A DNA stretch of 64,000 nucleotides, from contig RQTK01000232.1 in the NCBI GenBank assembly GCA_003991915.1, positions 362,912 through 426,911 of the forward strand, written 5' to 3'. The position numbers and the translations under genes were made by a program. Below are positions 47,936 through 61,229 of this stretch, one piece after another. Source of the DNA: Elysia chlorotica. Taxonomy: Eukaryota; Mollusca; Gastropoda; Plakobranchidae. Within the stretch, counting starts at the first letter, position 1; each line of letters begins with the position of its first letter. Below the pieces are notes generated by a model. The model saw nothing but the letters and a program-made list of their open reading frames with translations, was not told the origin of the DNA and made no database searches.

Positions 47936-50900
47936 TCACTCCCTACCATCTGCAGCCTGGTCAGTTTCTCCAGCTCCCACTGGTGGTCCCCCAGCAGCGA
48001 GTCTCCGCGCGGTCGCCAGCCGTTGAGGTTCTCCTCCCCGCGGACGTACGTCATGGAGGTGTCGAGGACCTTGCGCTGTCTCCGCTCTGCTCCTGGGGGG
48101 AGTTTGATTGCCGCGGTCAAAGGGGGATGACCACAAACATACCCGGACAATTCTGCCTAGGCTTTTTTATTTTTAAGTATTCTTTTAGTTTTTGTTGAGG
48201 TGAAAATAAAAATAATCGCTAGGCCCCACTTGCTTCTCATGCAAATGTATCATTAGACCTTATGAGTTGCTCTTTATATGGATAGCCAACAAAAAATCAA
48301 CATCTATATTCATTTATGTAACCCTGATCCTAACACAGCAAAAACAAAAATAATTTAAAAATAAGTTTCATGTTTGGTCTAGGTATTTTAAAAAAAATCT
48401 CCACTCTGTGCCATTGGTACAGAGTCAGAATCTTTCTCTTCTCCGCTAACTGTCACACAGACTTGAAAAGTTCTGCGCAGGTTTTCCTACTGAAAGAAAA
48501 CAAGTGTATGAGGATCACATACAGAGACCTGAGTTGAGTTGAGTTGGTTTAACGTCGAAAATCAGCACTATTGAGGCTGTGGACGAACCCTATGGCTGAC
48601 ATTTGACAATTTATCTGCTGCCACACACAAGACAGGGCGGGAAGATCTGGGGGAGTTGAGTTCATTTGGTTTAACATCCCGCGCCATCACTATCTATAGG
48701 TTATAGTGTGGATGGACCTTAAGACTGACATCTGACAACTTTATGTGCTGCCACACGTGAGACAGGGCCGATCATATCATACTGACTCTGACACAACCAG
48801 TTACAGGGAACACCGTTTCTGAAAAAAAATTTTTGACCCATCACGGGATTCAAACTGCAGACCTCCTAACCTGAAGACCAACACACACACACGCACACAC
48901 AGACGGTACCCACCAGACTCAGAGTACTGTCGCAGCAGCAGCTCGTAAACCCCCGAGACCTTGCCGCAGTCCGGCCCTCGAGACACGCCAAACAGGTTCT
49001 TCAGGGCCCTGAAACGCGGACTGAAAACCGTGAGGGGAAGTAACCCCACTTTAGTGGCACGCTCTAAGCACATCTAACACCCAGCCACAGCACGGAGCCA
49101 CACAATGGCAAGGGAGGAGAGGGTGGGAAGAGAGGAACACAGGAGAAGAGGGTGAGGAGAAAGAGAAGACAGGAGAAGAGGGTAGGGAGAGTAGAAGACA
49201 GGAAAAGAGTCTGGGGAGAGAGGAAGACAGAAGAAGAGGGTAAGGAGAGTGCAAGACAGGAGAAAAGAGTAGGGAGAGAGGAATGCAGGAGAAGAGAGAG
49301 GAAGACAGGAGAAGATGTCGAAGAGACAGAGAGAGGGCAGTAGAAGAGGGTAGGGAGAGAGGAACACAGAAGAAGAGGGTCGGGAAAGAGGAGAGAGGAA
49401 AACAGAACAAGAGGGTGAGGAGAGATAAAGATGACAGGAGAAGAGGGTCGGGAGAGAGGAGACAGGAGAGAGGAAGACGAGAGGAAGACAGGAGAAGACC
49501 CGATGGCAGAGCAGAAGGAGAGGAAGAAGATTGGCTTCCAGGGAGGGAAAGAGAGAGGAGGTCAGAGGTAAGAGATAAGGGCGGCAAGGGAAGAAGGCAT
49601 CAAATCTAAACAACAATCAAGTGCAGAAATACCAAACTAACTAATGAAATATCACAGGTCACAGTACTAAAAAATCAATGAAATAAAATGAAGCAAGAAC
49701 TATTTAATGTTTACTTTTAGGTTACATATTGAAATTCCTACAGGGTGTATTTATGTATGGTTTCTCTTTGCTATCTCCTACATATCATATATGCTATCCC
49801 TAATAGCAATGATTTTTGCTTATGTGACATCAAGCAAAGCATTTCAGAAGAGAACATAATTATATAGAGAGAATCACTTTTGTCATTCAAACTAAATATG
49901 ATAATCAATTAACTATGTCTTAAGTTTATCCAACTTTTTATGATCTCAACATTATCTTTTCAAGGGTTAATGAACTATTAACAGCATAAGAATCTTTGTA
50001 AACAAAAGTGAAACAAAAGTGAAACGCCAACAGCAATTTGTTATTGCCTTATCATTTTTTTGGCAAACTAAGTCTCAAAATTGGTTTATTCAGAAATTGT
50101 TCCCAAACTTTCTTTGTGTGATTGTACTTCACACAAGCACTTCATAGCTGATCTTTGCTGCTTCATAACAATAAAATTTAAAAAAAAGGGGGAAACTCAA
50201 AAGGACAAAGGTAAAACCCATTGCACCAATGTTTAAAGGGAAGGACATAAACAACATGTTTTTAATAACATAATGTATGTAGAGCAAAATAAGGGGTAGA
50301 AGGCTGTAAAGGGGATTCCAATAATTCATTTGTGGTGGTAAATAACAGACAATGGATCATACAGCTCAAAATCAACTCAAACTCCCTATATATATATATC
50401 CATGTTTTTTTTTTAAGCGAGACATAGAAAATGAAAGGATAAAAACTTTCTATATTTTGTTTAAATCAAAATAGGCATAGTCCCTAGAAAATGTGATATT
50501 ATTTTCATATTTTAAACTACTTTTAAGAATAAAAGGAGGTTCTAGATAGCAAAAATCGAAATAGGCATAGGAAAATCTTATTATTTTCATTAGAGCCACT
50601 ACAAATACAAAAATATTTTAAAAGTTAAGAATTAAAGGAGGTTCTAGACAGCAGCTGACATGCAGCCCAAAAGAATCTTAATGGACATCAGGAGAAAAAC
50701 CCGCACGGTTGGATCTAAGGAAAAGTGACAACCAACTTTATATTGGCTCCCGACATTTTCGTAATCAAATTACAAAGTAAAAATACTAAAAGTAATTTAC
50801 GTCAATAAACCAAAGCATTCAGAAATCATAACAAGCTAACCAATATTGGCATGGGACATGAGGAGTTTTCTAAACCAACAATTCATCATGCATTGTTATT

Positions 50901-53900
50901 ACCCAAACTACTCAAGTTCAAAACCAAACTTACAGCTTGCGCCTAACTCTAAGAGACATTGAAAAAAAGTGTACACTGCGATTTAAAGCTTGTAATTTCA
51001 TTCTTAATATTTCATGGAAAATAACATGTTTTTGCTCCTTTTTTTTAAACCAGGGAATTTATCTTTCACAATTTAAAATACGCAATTTATTATTTACTGC
51101 AAATTTCTGTCGTCCTTATTTAGCTTAGTTTATTTAAGTTTTTTTTAATGATTTACTCTTGAAAAATTAATGTCATCTTTAATATTCAAAAATAAAAATT
51201 TAAAAGGTGATTTTGTTTTTGAATTATCATCTCACTTTGACAAAAAAATTGTCTATTGAACTAATAAAATTGGTTGCAATGATTTTTGAGAATCTTCAAA
51301 TTATTAAAATGATTTAAAGTGCTCAAAAGCACCCACTTTCAAATTATCAAAATTCCCAGACCTTGAAAAGTTGCTCTTCTGATACTTCAACTAAGGTTTA
51401 GCACAGCTTTGAACATTCAATTTCATAATACATACATCACGTACATCTACTGCCTGTGAGCGATTGCACATCATCACAATACCGACTGACATTTAATCTA
51501 ATTACAAACACAACATAAAGAGAAATAATGCTGTCTCATTAGACCAGGCACATATAAATGGAAAGTTATAAAATCAACGCAATTTTCAGAAATAAGCCTT
51601 TATCAGAATTGGATGAAACTTATTTCTTTACATATTAAGCCTCACAGATAATGGCAGGAACTTCTAGGAATTATGTTCACAAAATTTACAACATTTTCAA
51701 AACATATCTTATTTCTGAATCAACCTTAATTGAGTCTGTCTCACTGCACAATATTTCTACAGAAATTGACAAAATCATATTGCATGACTAACCACGTCGA
51801 CAACAAATCATGTGCACTTTACTTTGTGAGCAGCGAGCTCTAAGCCCATATATCTTATACTGAAAGCTCACCATGAGCAGGTAAGCACCATCTCTGGTGG
51901 GAAACCTTACCTGTGCCACAGGAAAGGCACGCGGGTGGATTGCTTGCAATGCGATTTATACCTTTTTAAAAAAAAATAATTACACTACGTGCAATAGGAT
52001 AATTTTTTTTTGAGGGATATATTTATAGTCAATCAAATGAGTGTGTGAGACGGTGGTCGTCGCGGACCTGTCAGGTGTCTGTTTATTCATTGCTCAAAAC
52101 TAATGTGAACTAAATCAGTGCAGTTTCACTGCCGCGTGACTTTCACCATCACTTTTCTTTTACTCTGTTACTAAACACACCCCGGCTGATTTTTTGAAGA
52201 AGTTTTTTTTCTTTTTTCTAATATGTTCAACCCGTAAAACACTGCTGTGTGAAGTTTTTGACAGCTACGTTATGCCTGGTTTTTGACAGCTACGTTATGC
52301 CTGGTTTTGACAGCTATGTTATGCCTGGTCTAAGAGAGCACTGTGCCTGCACGGTACGCACCTCGGCGCGGAGATCTTGGTGTCCCTGGAGTGGACGACC
52401 ATGCACAGATCCTTCGTGATGCAGGCCGGCTGGGCGCAGTTCTCAACCTGGTGAGGGCACACATCCAGGGAGAGCCACATGTTAGTGCATGGAACAAAGG
52501 TTTATTTTTTGTCCAAGAAAACTTTGGTATCAATAAGATTATTTCAACTGTTATTACATGTTCATGTATTTACAACTAGTACAATGGACAGAAAGAGAGA
52601 GAGAGAGAGGAAGACAGAGAGAACAGATCTGAGACGTGCTAGGAAGATAGATCATTGGAAACAAAGGGATTAACCTGATTGTCAAAATTCAAGGACAGAG
52701 AGATGTGCAGAGACATGGTCGCCGACGCCGTGGCATACCATGATGATGATGATATAGGAATTAAAAATATTTCTACAACAGAAATTGAAAATTTATTCAT
52801 ACTTAATAATTGATATATATCACACACACACACACATACAAAAGTAAAAGGACAAAATCATATTTAAAAAACAAAAATTCTTTAATACACCATTTTTTTC
52901 TTGAACTAGGGACTATAATTATATGAGAACAGAGTTCGGCCCCCTCACCTCGAGGTAGGCAGAGAGCGTCATGTAGATCTTCTCCCCGTAGGGCGTCACG
53001 CGGTTCAGCATGACCGAGTTGTGCAGAGAGCTGTCCCACGCCGCCTCAAACTGGAAGAAAATTCTGGCACAGGACGGAGAATATTGGCACAGCTACAGAC
53101 CAGTTTCCCACAAATATGGCCCAGTGATAGTTCAAAACATTTGAGATGATGTAAGAATTTTTCTATGTATTGAGGACAAAAATAATTTTAATAGTTTTCT
53201 GATAGCAAAAAAAAAAAGAAAAAAAAGAGATAAACAAACATTATAGGAACGAATTAGAGGTGATCTAAAAGGAATATAGCCATGTTATTTTTCAACGCTA
53301 GAACAGTGATGTTTTTGATGGAGAAAAAAAGGCTCTTTATTTAGCTTTGTAAATGTCCTTCAGTCGTCATGACGACCCACCTGTCGTCGTTCTGGTACTG
53401 CAGGAAGTGCGCTGGGAACAGTCCAAGGGACAGAACTGTGGTCTCAATGTCGTAGTCGTAGAATTCAACTGTGTTTCTGATACGACCTGCATGGGATTGA
53501 TATGAAAATGCAATTGGTTTTTCAATGATAAACTTGCTGTGCTCAGATATTTTACTGGCTACAACTCACTACATGAAGGACATAAGAACTAATTTTTCTT
53601 CCATAGTCCACACATTTTACTTCTCCTTTTTAGACTCACATTTTTCCATGATCTTTCAGTTAAAGTTTCTGTGGGTTTACATCTTGCCATGAAAGATATA
53701 TGTCATATTTAGAAATAGATATATAAATAACCTAAATCTAGACTATGCAAATAAACTAATATCAAGGTAACGATACATTCGAAGCATTTTCTGGTTTGAT
53801 TCAGTCTTATATAAAGAGAGCTGTCTATCAGGGCAAAAAATGCATGTGGTCAGAATGGCCCAAAAGCCTGTAGAACCAACATTCTTGGACCAGTGTCCAG

Positions 53901-56900
53901 CACAGGGGACTTCGTTACCAAGTTGTATCACAACCCTTTTTTTTTTCTATGTAAAAAGTCTACTTTGTCTTTTTTTAAAGCTCTAATAGAACATTTTTCT
54001 TTTGTTACTAAGCTATATCGCAACCTTTTATTTTGTTATTTTTGGCATGGCGACCCACCTACGACGAGCTCGCGCACGTCCTTCCAGGCGAAGTGGTTGT
54101 TCTTCTCGTGGGTGATGGTGATGCGCAGGCGGCGTTGGATGCCCTGGTGCAGCATGAACGTCCCGCGGGTCGGGAGGTCGTCTGTGTGGTCAACCACCAC
54201 CGGCACGTACCTGGTCGGGATAGCACAGCTCGGTGAGATAGTTGTGGTGCTTAAAGACTTTTTTGAAAGTAACCATTGGCACAAAAAAGGAATTTGAAAT
54301 CCTCTTGTTTTTCCGTTTCCAGGAGGCTATTCATATTATGGAAACATTATATTTATGTTGAAAACAAAAATAATGTGCAGTAAGATATGTCATGTAAAGG
54401 TATATTCCCCCCTCATAAAAACTATTCATTAACACTTACAATGTAAAATGAAATAAGATCTGACACTGGTCATTGTGCCCTCCTGATGCGGCAATGGCGT
54501 GCCATAAAAAATGTTTTCATGTCAAACAATCCTGCACCAGTCTGTGGTTCAGAATATGTAGCTGGGTCCTTTTCCACTATTTTATGTCGTCCTAACACTT
54601 CTTGCTGTGCCTGCCTTTCCCTCTTCTTCTATTCTGCCTGTTAGGAATGTTTGAGCGAGGCCTTCATGCCTTGCTATGTGGCCAAATTAAGAAAGTTAGT
54701 GATGTCATATACTTTTCATTAATTCTCTTTTTATATTGAGTGTTTTTAAGACTTCTTTGTGTGTTGTTCTGTAGACATTAGCACTTGAAAAAGTCAATAA
54801 GTCTGTCTTCTAAAATATCGAATTGCAGCAGTAAACTCAAAGAACAAGAAACTCACTCTCCGTTTGGTGCAAGCTCACAGATCTCAAACCAGATGAGCAG
54901 GTCACATTGCGAGTGGACAGGGCTCGAGCTGAGGGTAGAGCAAGAGGTGTGAAGGGGTTAAACATAAGTAGAGACAAGTACATACACAGTGTTGGACAAA
55001 ATAAATAATAGCGGTATTGGACACAAGAAGTAATGGCAGTTTTGAGTTTTTCACTTCCTTTTCCCATTCTGCTGATAAATCTTAGGGTATGGTGGCGAGA
55101 ATTTTTTACATATTGTTTTCTTTGCCTGAGGCAGAGATAAAGTTGTTTATGGTGGTGATGATGATAAAGATGATGATGATGATGATGACGACAATGATTA
55201 TGATAATGGTCATTTAATACTTAAACAGTAACATTTTTTTTATTATGACAGGCAATAGAAATAATAATGGCAAATGTCTTTAGGCTTAAAAGGAGGGGAA
55301 CAATTTTAAAGCAGAACCCAAATAAGGAATCATATTCGTGTTATAAACACATTTTTATTACAGAGAAAGAAGGTATTTTTCCCTTGAAGTGACATGTTGA
55401 CATCAAGAGTTAATGGTATAAGAGTTAGTTGATCAATCAAGACCACCTGTTTACTTGATTTTTATATTTTATGGTTGCAGATTTGTATCCACATAAAGGC
55501 CATTGAGTTTGCTTTTAAGCCAAAAACCAAAAACAAAAAAGGTCATTTTTATTATTTCTTGAAAAGCTGAAATTAACCTTTAAATCATTGCACTGTTGCC
55601 TATTATCCGTATACCACTGTTCTACCACTGGCGTCATTTATCGACTATTTTTTTTGGCGACGTTCATTTATTTAGAAAAAAGTCAGGGAACTAGTATAAC
55701 AGTAATTGAAAAAAAAAACCAAAACAAAACAAAAATGTTGTTAAATGTAAAATGTTGCATGCATGATTATGTATTTCTTTAAAAAATCACTGACGTAAAC
55801 TCAGGGAAAAAATGATGGAAGGTTAGCAAAAAATAAGTTAATGAGTAAATGAGTTTACTTGTCCTAGAAAGAGAAAGAAGAAGAGCACTAGCTACAACAG
55901 GGAGTATGCGTCTAAATTTCCTTTGGCAACCTCAAGTAATAAATGGCACAGAGCAATATACTTTTTCAAAGAAAAAAAAAAGGAAAAAAAGATAAAGCAA
56001 GCAAAAAAAATGTACACCAAAATGATGAATGCCACAAATTTTTCCTTCTTTTTTTTTTCTCAAAACAGCCTATATCTTTCTATGGATTATGATGAGCAAA
56101 GAATAGACATAAAAAATGGCATAACTACGTACATGTAGTACTAGGCTAAAAGATTAGATAGAATAATGAAATGTTTCTTCAACTCCATATCCATACAAGA
56201 AAATCAAAAACACCAACTCTTTCAGGTATAAAAAACAATGTTATCATGAGAACAAGCTTTGGCTACAGTGGAACTCTAAAATATTTTCTACAATAGTCAT
56301 TGTCAATATTAAATTACATTTTCAAAGGTTATTTGTTACAAAAGAATATAAGTGTTGAGAGATTAACAGTATCTGAATTAATGCTTTATGAGGGAAATCT
56401 GCTTGATCAACGCACATCTCATAAATCAATCAGCTACAGAAGATAGGAAATAAAAACATATGACTGTACCCTTTCTTTAAAGTAAGAAAAAAAAAATGAC
56501 GACCAGTTAAAAGTAGATTATTTATGATCTCAAAGCCTTTAGGATGGATTATCTACAATCAAGAGAAGCTCTGTAATCAGTAAATACATGTTATAATCCT
56601 GGTAAATCTTGTGTTATGGCAAATTTGTTTAAATAATACAAAATGGCATTCCAAGGCTCAAGCGTTAAACTGCAGTTTGTTTTATCCCTTTATTCCTTTT
56701 TAACTTCTAGTAAGCATTTAAACACTGCTGTTTTTCAAAAAGCATTAAAAAATGTATGTTGCATGATATGAAAGATTTTTTGTAAATGATTTTTTTTAAA
56801 CATATATAAATATTCCAGAGACCATCACTGCTGGCATTTTATGTTCCTTACTTCTTTTCGCACTAAGCATCCCTCTGGTTGTGTTAAATTTAAGCAAATC

Positions 56901-59900
56901 AAAGAACTGATTTGTTATCCACTTTCCACACAGTGTTATTGATAGTTACTATACAGATGCCACATGCTATCAACCATGTTAAACTGTTATTAGAGGACTT
57001 GTAAGATTCGTGCCAGTTAGAAGTTTCTTGGTGTTAGGATGCTCAACCATCACACAGAACTTTAATGTAAGATCTCTTTCTTAATGTTAGTTTCAAGCGC
57101 AGTGAGCAAACTAAACTCAAGGGAAATCTCCTACGCTGGGGAACTTTTCTTTAGTGCATGCTGCTCTTCAGATGAAGCTGATTTATGTTACACCGTTAGT
57201 TGGTTTTTCATTCCCGAGATACACTGGTTAAGTACCATCACCAGAATAAAAAAATCCATGGCAAAAACTTACCTTTTCTGAGGTATAATCAACGACCTAA
57301 ATAGATTCAACAGTTGTTTGATGTGGAATTTGGAGATAACAAAAAAACAAAAACAGCAGAAAAACATCTAAGTGATTCAAAGAATAACACATCTATTATA
57401 CAATACAAATAATATCAATAATAATCATTCCTTTGAAAGACAGATTTATAATTCTTTTTTAATAAACATCTAGAAGTGCAGATGAAATGCCATGCCATCA
57501 AATGAACACACATGCACACTCAGGGTTTGCACATCATTAACATTATCATGAACATGCAGATAGCAAAGAATTCAAATAAAATTTAGAAGAAAAAAAAACA
57601 CACATAGAACTTTATAAGTTGGAGGAAAAAATCAGTTAAGAATTTTTACAATTAAAAATAAATGTTTTCAATAAAGAAGAAAAAAGAAAACAAAAAAAAC
57701 TACCTGTCGCCTGTTGGCTTGCAGGGTGGCTCCCCCTTGTTGTTTTTTCTGTGAGTCACATGACACGGGAAGAGGAGAGAGAGAGAGAGAAGAGCACACA
57801 GAAAGAAAATGGGTTACACGCGACAACATTCAAAGCTAAATAACATCAAGATACACACACTGGTCACTGCACTGACTATGTCACGGTAACTAACTCTAAG
57901 GTACACTAACATCAGGGAGGCAGACTTGTGGGGACATTAGACCTACAGCCTTTTACGGTTTGGTTAGTTTTCACAAACAGGCTCAGGGTTTCTGATGCAA
58001 ACAATGCAAAATATTTATACAAGCCTAACACACTGAAATCTTCACGCATACACATACACACACACACACACATACATACACACAAAATCAGAAACAAAAT
58101 GTTTATTTAACAAAAGCTCAATAAAGATGACCAGTAAAATTTTACTCAAATTTTAAATATCAAGAACAACTCAATGTTCCTTCAGTAATGCTGGAGCTGA
58201 TAAATGTAATTAGCTAACTGTTTTGTAAAAGGGTTCACAAAAGTTAGAATTAATTATGTACATAGTCTCACTAAAAACATAAATAAAAGGAAACAAGAGA
58301 ACATATTAAATTTTTTTTTACAAATGAAAATTTCTCTCCAAACTCAACAGGCAGGAATACCGGCACTTGACTGGGAAAGACTCAACAAAAGGGAACATTA
58401 TTTATGGCTACTGGGATGGTATCAGCACCATCTCATGAATCCGTTGGCAGGAGATACAACTTTAACTCGATCTAACTTGCTGGATCTCTGTTAATATTAT
58501 TTTATTGTCTAAAAGTCTAAGATAAATGAATGAGCGATCCATGGATACTATAGAATTTCATAGTATAAAAAGAAAAAAAAATTGAAAATAAAAGGGAAAT
58601 AAAATGAATAAATATATTCAAGATGTTGAGGTTAAAGTAAATCATATAAAAAAGAAAAAAAAAAATATATATAATGTATATAAACTTAAAACAAAATTAA
58701 ATCATCCCACCTAAAAATCAAAATATTTCATATTTAATTGTAAGGGAAAAAAAAAAAAAAGGCTCCTATCTTCTCTAGTCTGTTCAGGATTGAAAAGATA
58801 CCTGGTTTTAAACACAAGCCTACATTAAAAAAAATAAAAAATAAATAAATGAACAAATGCCAGAAAACCAAAAGTAAACCATTATACCAATTGTCTCTAT
58901 CCCTTGCATAGAAATAAAAATGATTTATCCTCCTAATAAATCCAATGGAGGAAAACCTCACCACCAATAATGAAATCATAGTACAATAGCATACACAGAA
59001 TCCAATAACAAAATCCAACCCAACACAATAAAATTAAAAACAAAACAAAATTTAAATTTTGTTAGAAAATAAGTTTCTGAAAGCAAAGGCCACAGAAGAT
59101 CAACCTGAATTTCATTTCATTGAAACTGAAAAGGTTAAAATATATATCCTGAGGGATACTAAGAGTAAAAAATATATTTAAAAAACCTTTAGAGAAAAAA
59201 ATATATAGTATATTGGCGTTATTTGTTCTGAAACAAAAACTCTTAGATAAGAAAAATAAAAAAACTCCCCCCCCCCCCCCCTCCCAAAAAAAAAAAATTA
59301 AAAATAAAATTGCATCTCACACCAATACAGAACTGACCACTGTTGACCACTACTGTGAAATAAAAGGGGTGGGAGTTTGGATATGGGAACCGGGCACTAA
59401 GATAAACCCGGTCTAGGAACTCTCCTACGTGGAATGCTTACAAAAACCACTTGTCAATCTTCTTGCCGATCCAGTGCAGCGGGTTTCCCCACCTGTAACG
59501 ACATCTGGGGTCAAATCTAGCTCTATACACGTGATAGCATCAGTCTAGACATCTCAGATCAAATGACTCAACAGAGTGACACAGGCACATCAAATACTAT
59601 ACCAAAATCAAAGCTAAGAGAAACAACAAGAAATGACGTTATGTCTGCCAAGCAGGTCCAAATGAGAATTAGCCAATTAACGAGAAGAGCTACGAAGAAA
59701 TAAATCTTTCTCAAGGAAAAGTTTGAGAAACAACGAGGGACTGAATAGAATTTAGATTTGTTCAGTTGTGTAGGGACAAAAAAAAGGAAGAAAATCAGGA
59801 ATCAGAAATTTAAACAGTTGTAAACACTAAAAATCTGTCATTAATAAACTGATTGTAGCCTTTATGACTAGAAAATGTTAGACACAACTTTTTTTTATCC

Positions 59901-61151
59901 TAACATCTAGAGTAGGCCTAATTGTCTTAGTTGCTCATTTGGACTTGACTTGTGACATAAAAGTGTGAAGTGGACTTGGTGGGTGCTACATACGATAATA
60001 CGTACACAGTGATAAACTTTACAAAATACACAGACAAAAAAAAAAAAGAGATGACAAAAATTATTTAAGTGTGAAGTGGGTGTGTGGTTTGATGTGTGTA
60101 AAATCTCACCTGGATGGAGCGATGATTCCGTACTTGGGAGACGGGACCGGCTTGGACACAGGCATTGTGGGAAAACTGCGGCTTGGAGGAGGTCTCACGC
60201 TGAAAGTTAGAGGAAGAATAAGCTGATCTTAAAACCACAACAGAGAAACTGTCTTCAGGAATGTTAAAATAAGATTTGATTCCACACAAAAAATAAGTTG
60301 TATCACTCTCTGATTTCCAAAGCCAACATTCTGCTGGCTCCACCTGCTCCTCTATCTTAAAACACACTTTTATAAAAAGCTTTTTAGTACTGCAAAATTA
60401 ATGTGTTTTTGTTTGTGAATGTGCATGCTTTTTTCTCAATTAAAAAAAACAACAAAATTGTTATGCAAAGCACATAGAGACAGCCTCAAAGGGTGGTGAT
60501 ATGCTCTATATAAATGCAATTTATTATTGTTAATATCTCTGCTACTCATACACCTCTTCCCCCGTTTTGAAAGATCATCACGCATCTCTCACATAAAACC
60601 TGTACTGAGAGATACAAAAATTCATTTGTCCCCATATTAGTTAAAGTGCAGCAAGATTCATCTTCGTAGATTATAAACTATCACATATATTTATACACAT
60701 TTTCTTGTAGTGATCATTATTATTATTATAATTTCTTCTCCTCAATGAAGACTATTTGATGTAAGTGTTTGTGTGTGTGTGAGTGGAAGTGTATTTTAGT
60801 GAATTCGTGTGCGCTTTGCAATCTGTGAATATACTGTACATGTATCTGTGTTATTCTGTAAACCAAACCAAATTTCCCACATGGACCAATAATGTAATAA
60901 TCTTATCATATGTTTTTGTATCTCCCCCCAGGTGACTCACTAGGGGTTGTCCTTGGCCTGCTCGTGGAGTGGGTGCTGCTGGTAGTGGCCCAGGATCTCA
61001 AACACCAGCGGCTGCGTCTTCACGTAGTCGATGAACGCCTTGGTCACCTTCACTGTGAACTGGACACACACACATACACACAATATGGGTTAGGATGGCA
61101 GTCAGACAGGAAGGTTGACGATAATGATGCTGATGGTTAGGATGCTGATGG

Positions 61152-61229
<78 letters not shown>

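Noticed and set aside
47498-48198. Ser/Leu-rich and Arg/Glu-rich frames near 200 codons
   Set aside because: CT/GA repeat artefacts that run into unc-104 exon 14 in the wrong frame or strand.
49051-49616. Frames of about 180 codons rich in Ser, Leu and Pro
   Set aside because: The pyrimidine strand of a minisatellite lacks stops; no domain and no splice boundaries.
52330-52533. Minus-strand frame [14 protein letters not shown] and so on over exon 12
   Set aside because: Out of phase with the conserved [14 protein letters not shown] frame fixed by splice phase.
60065-60367. Minus-strand frame reading [18 protein letters not shown] over exon 5
   Set aside because: Breaks phase with exons 4 and 6; the other frame matches the KIF1B PLSKPVP region.
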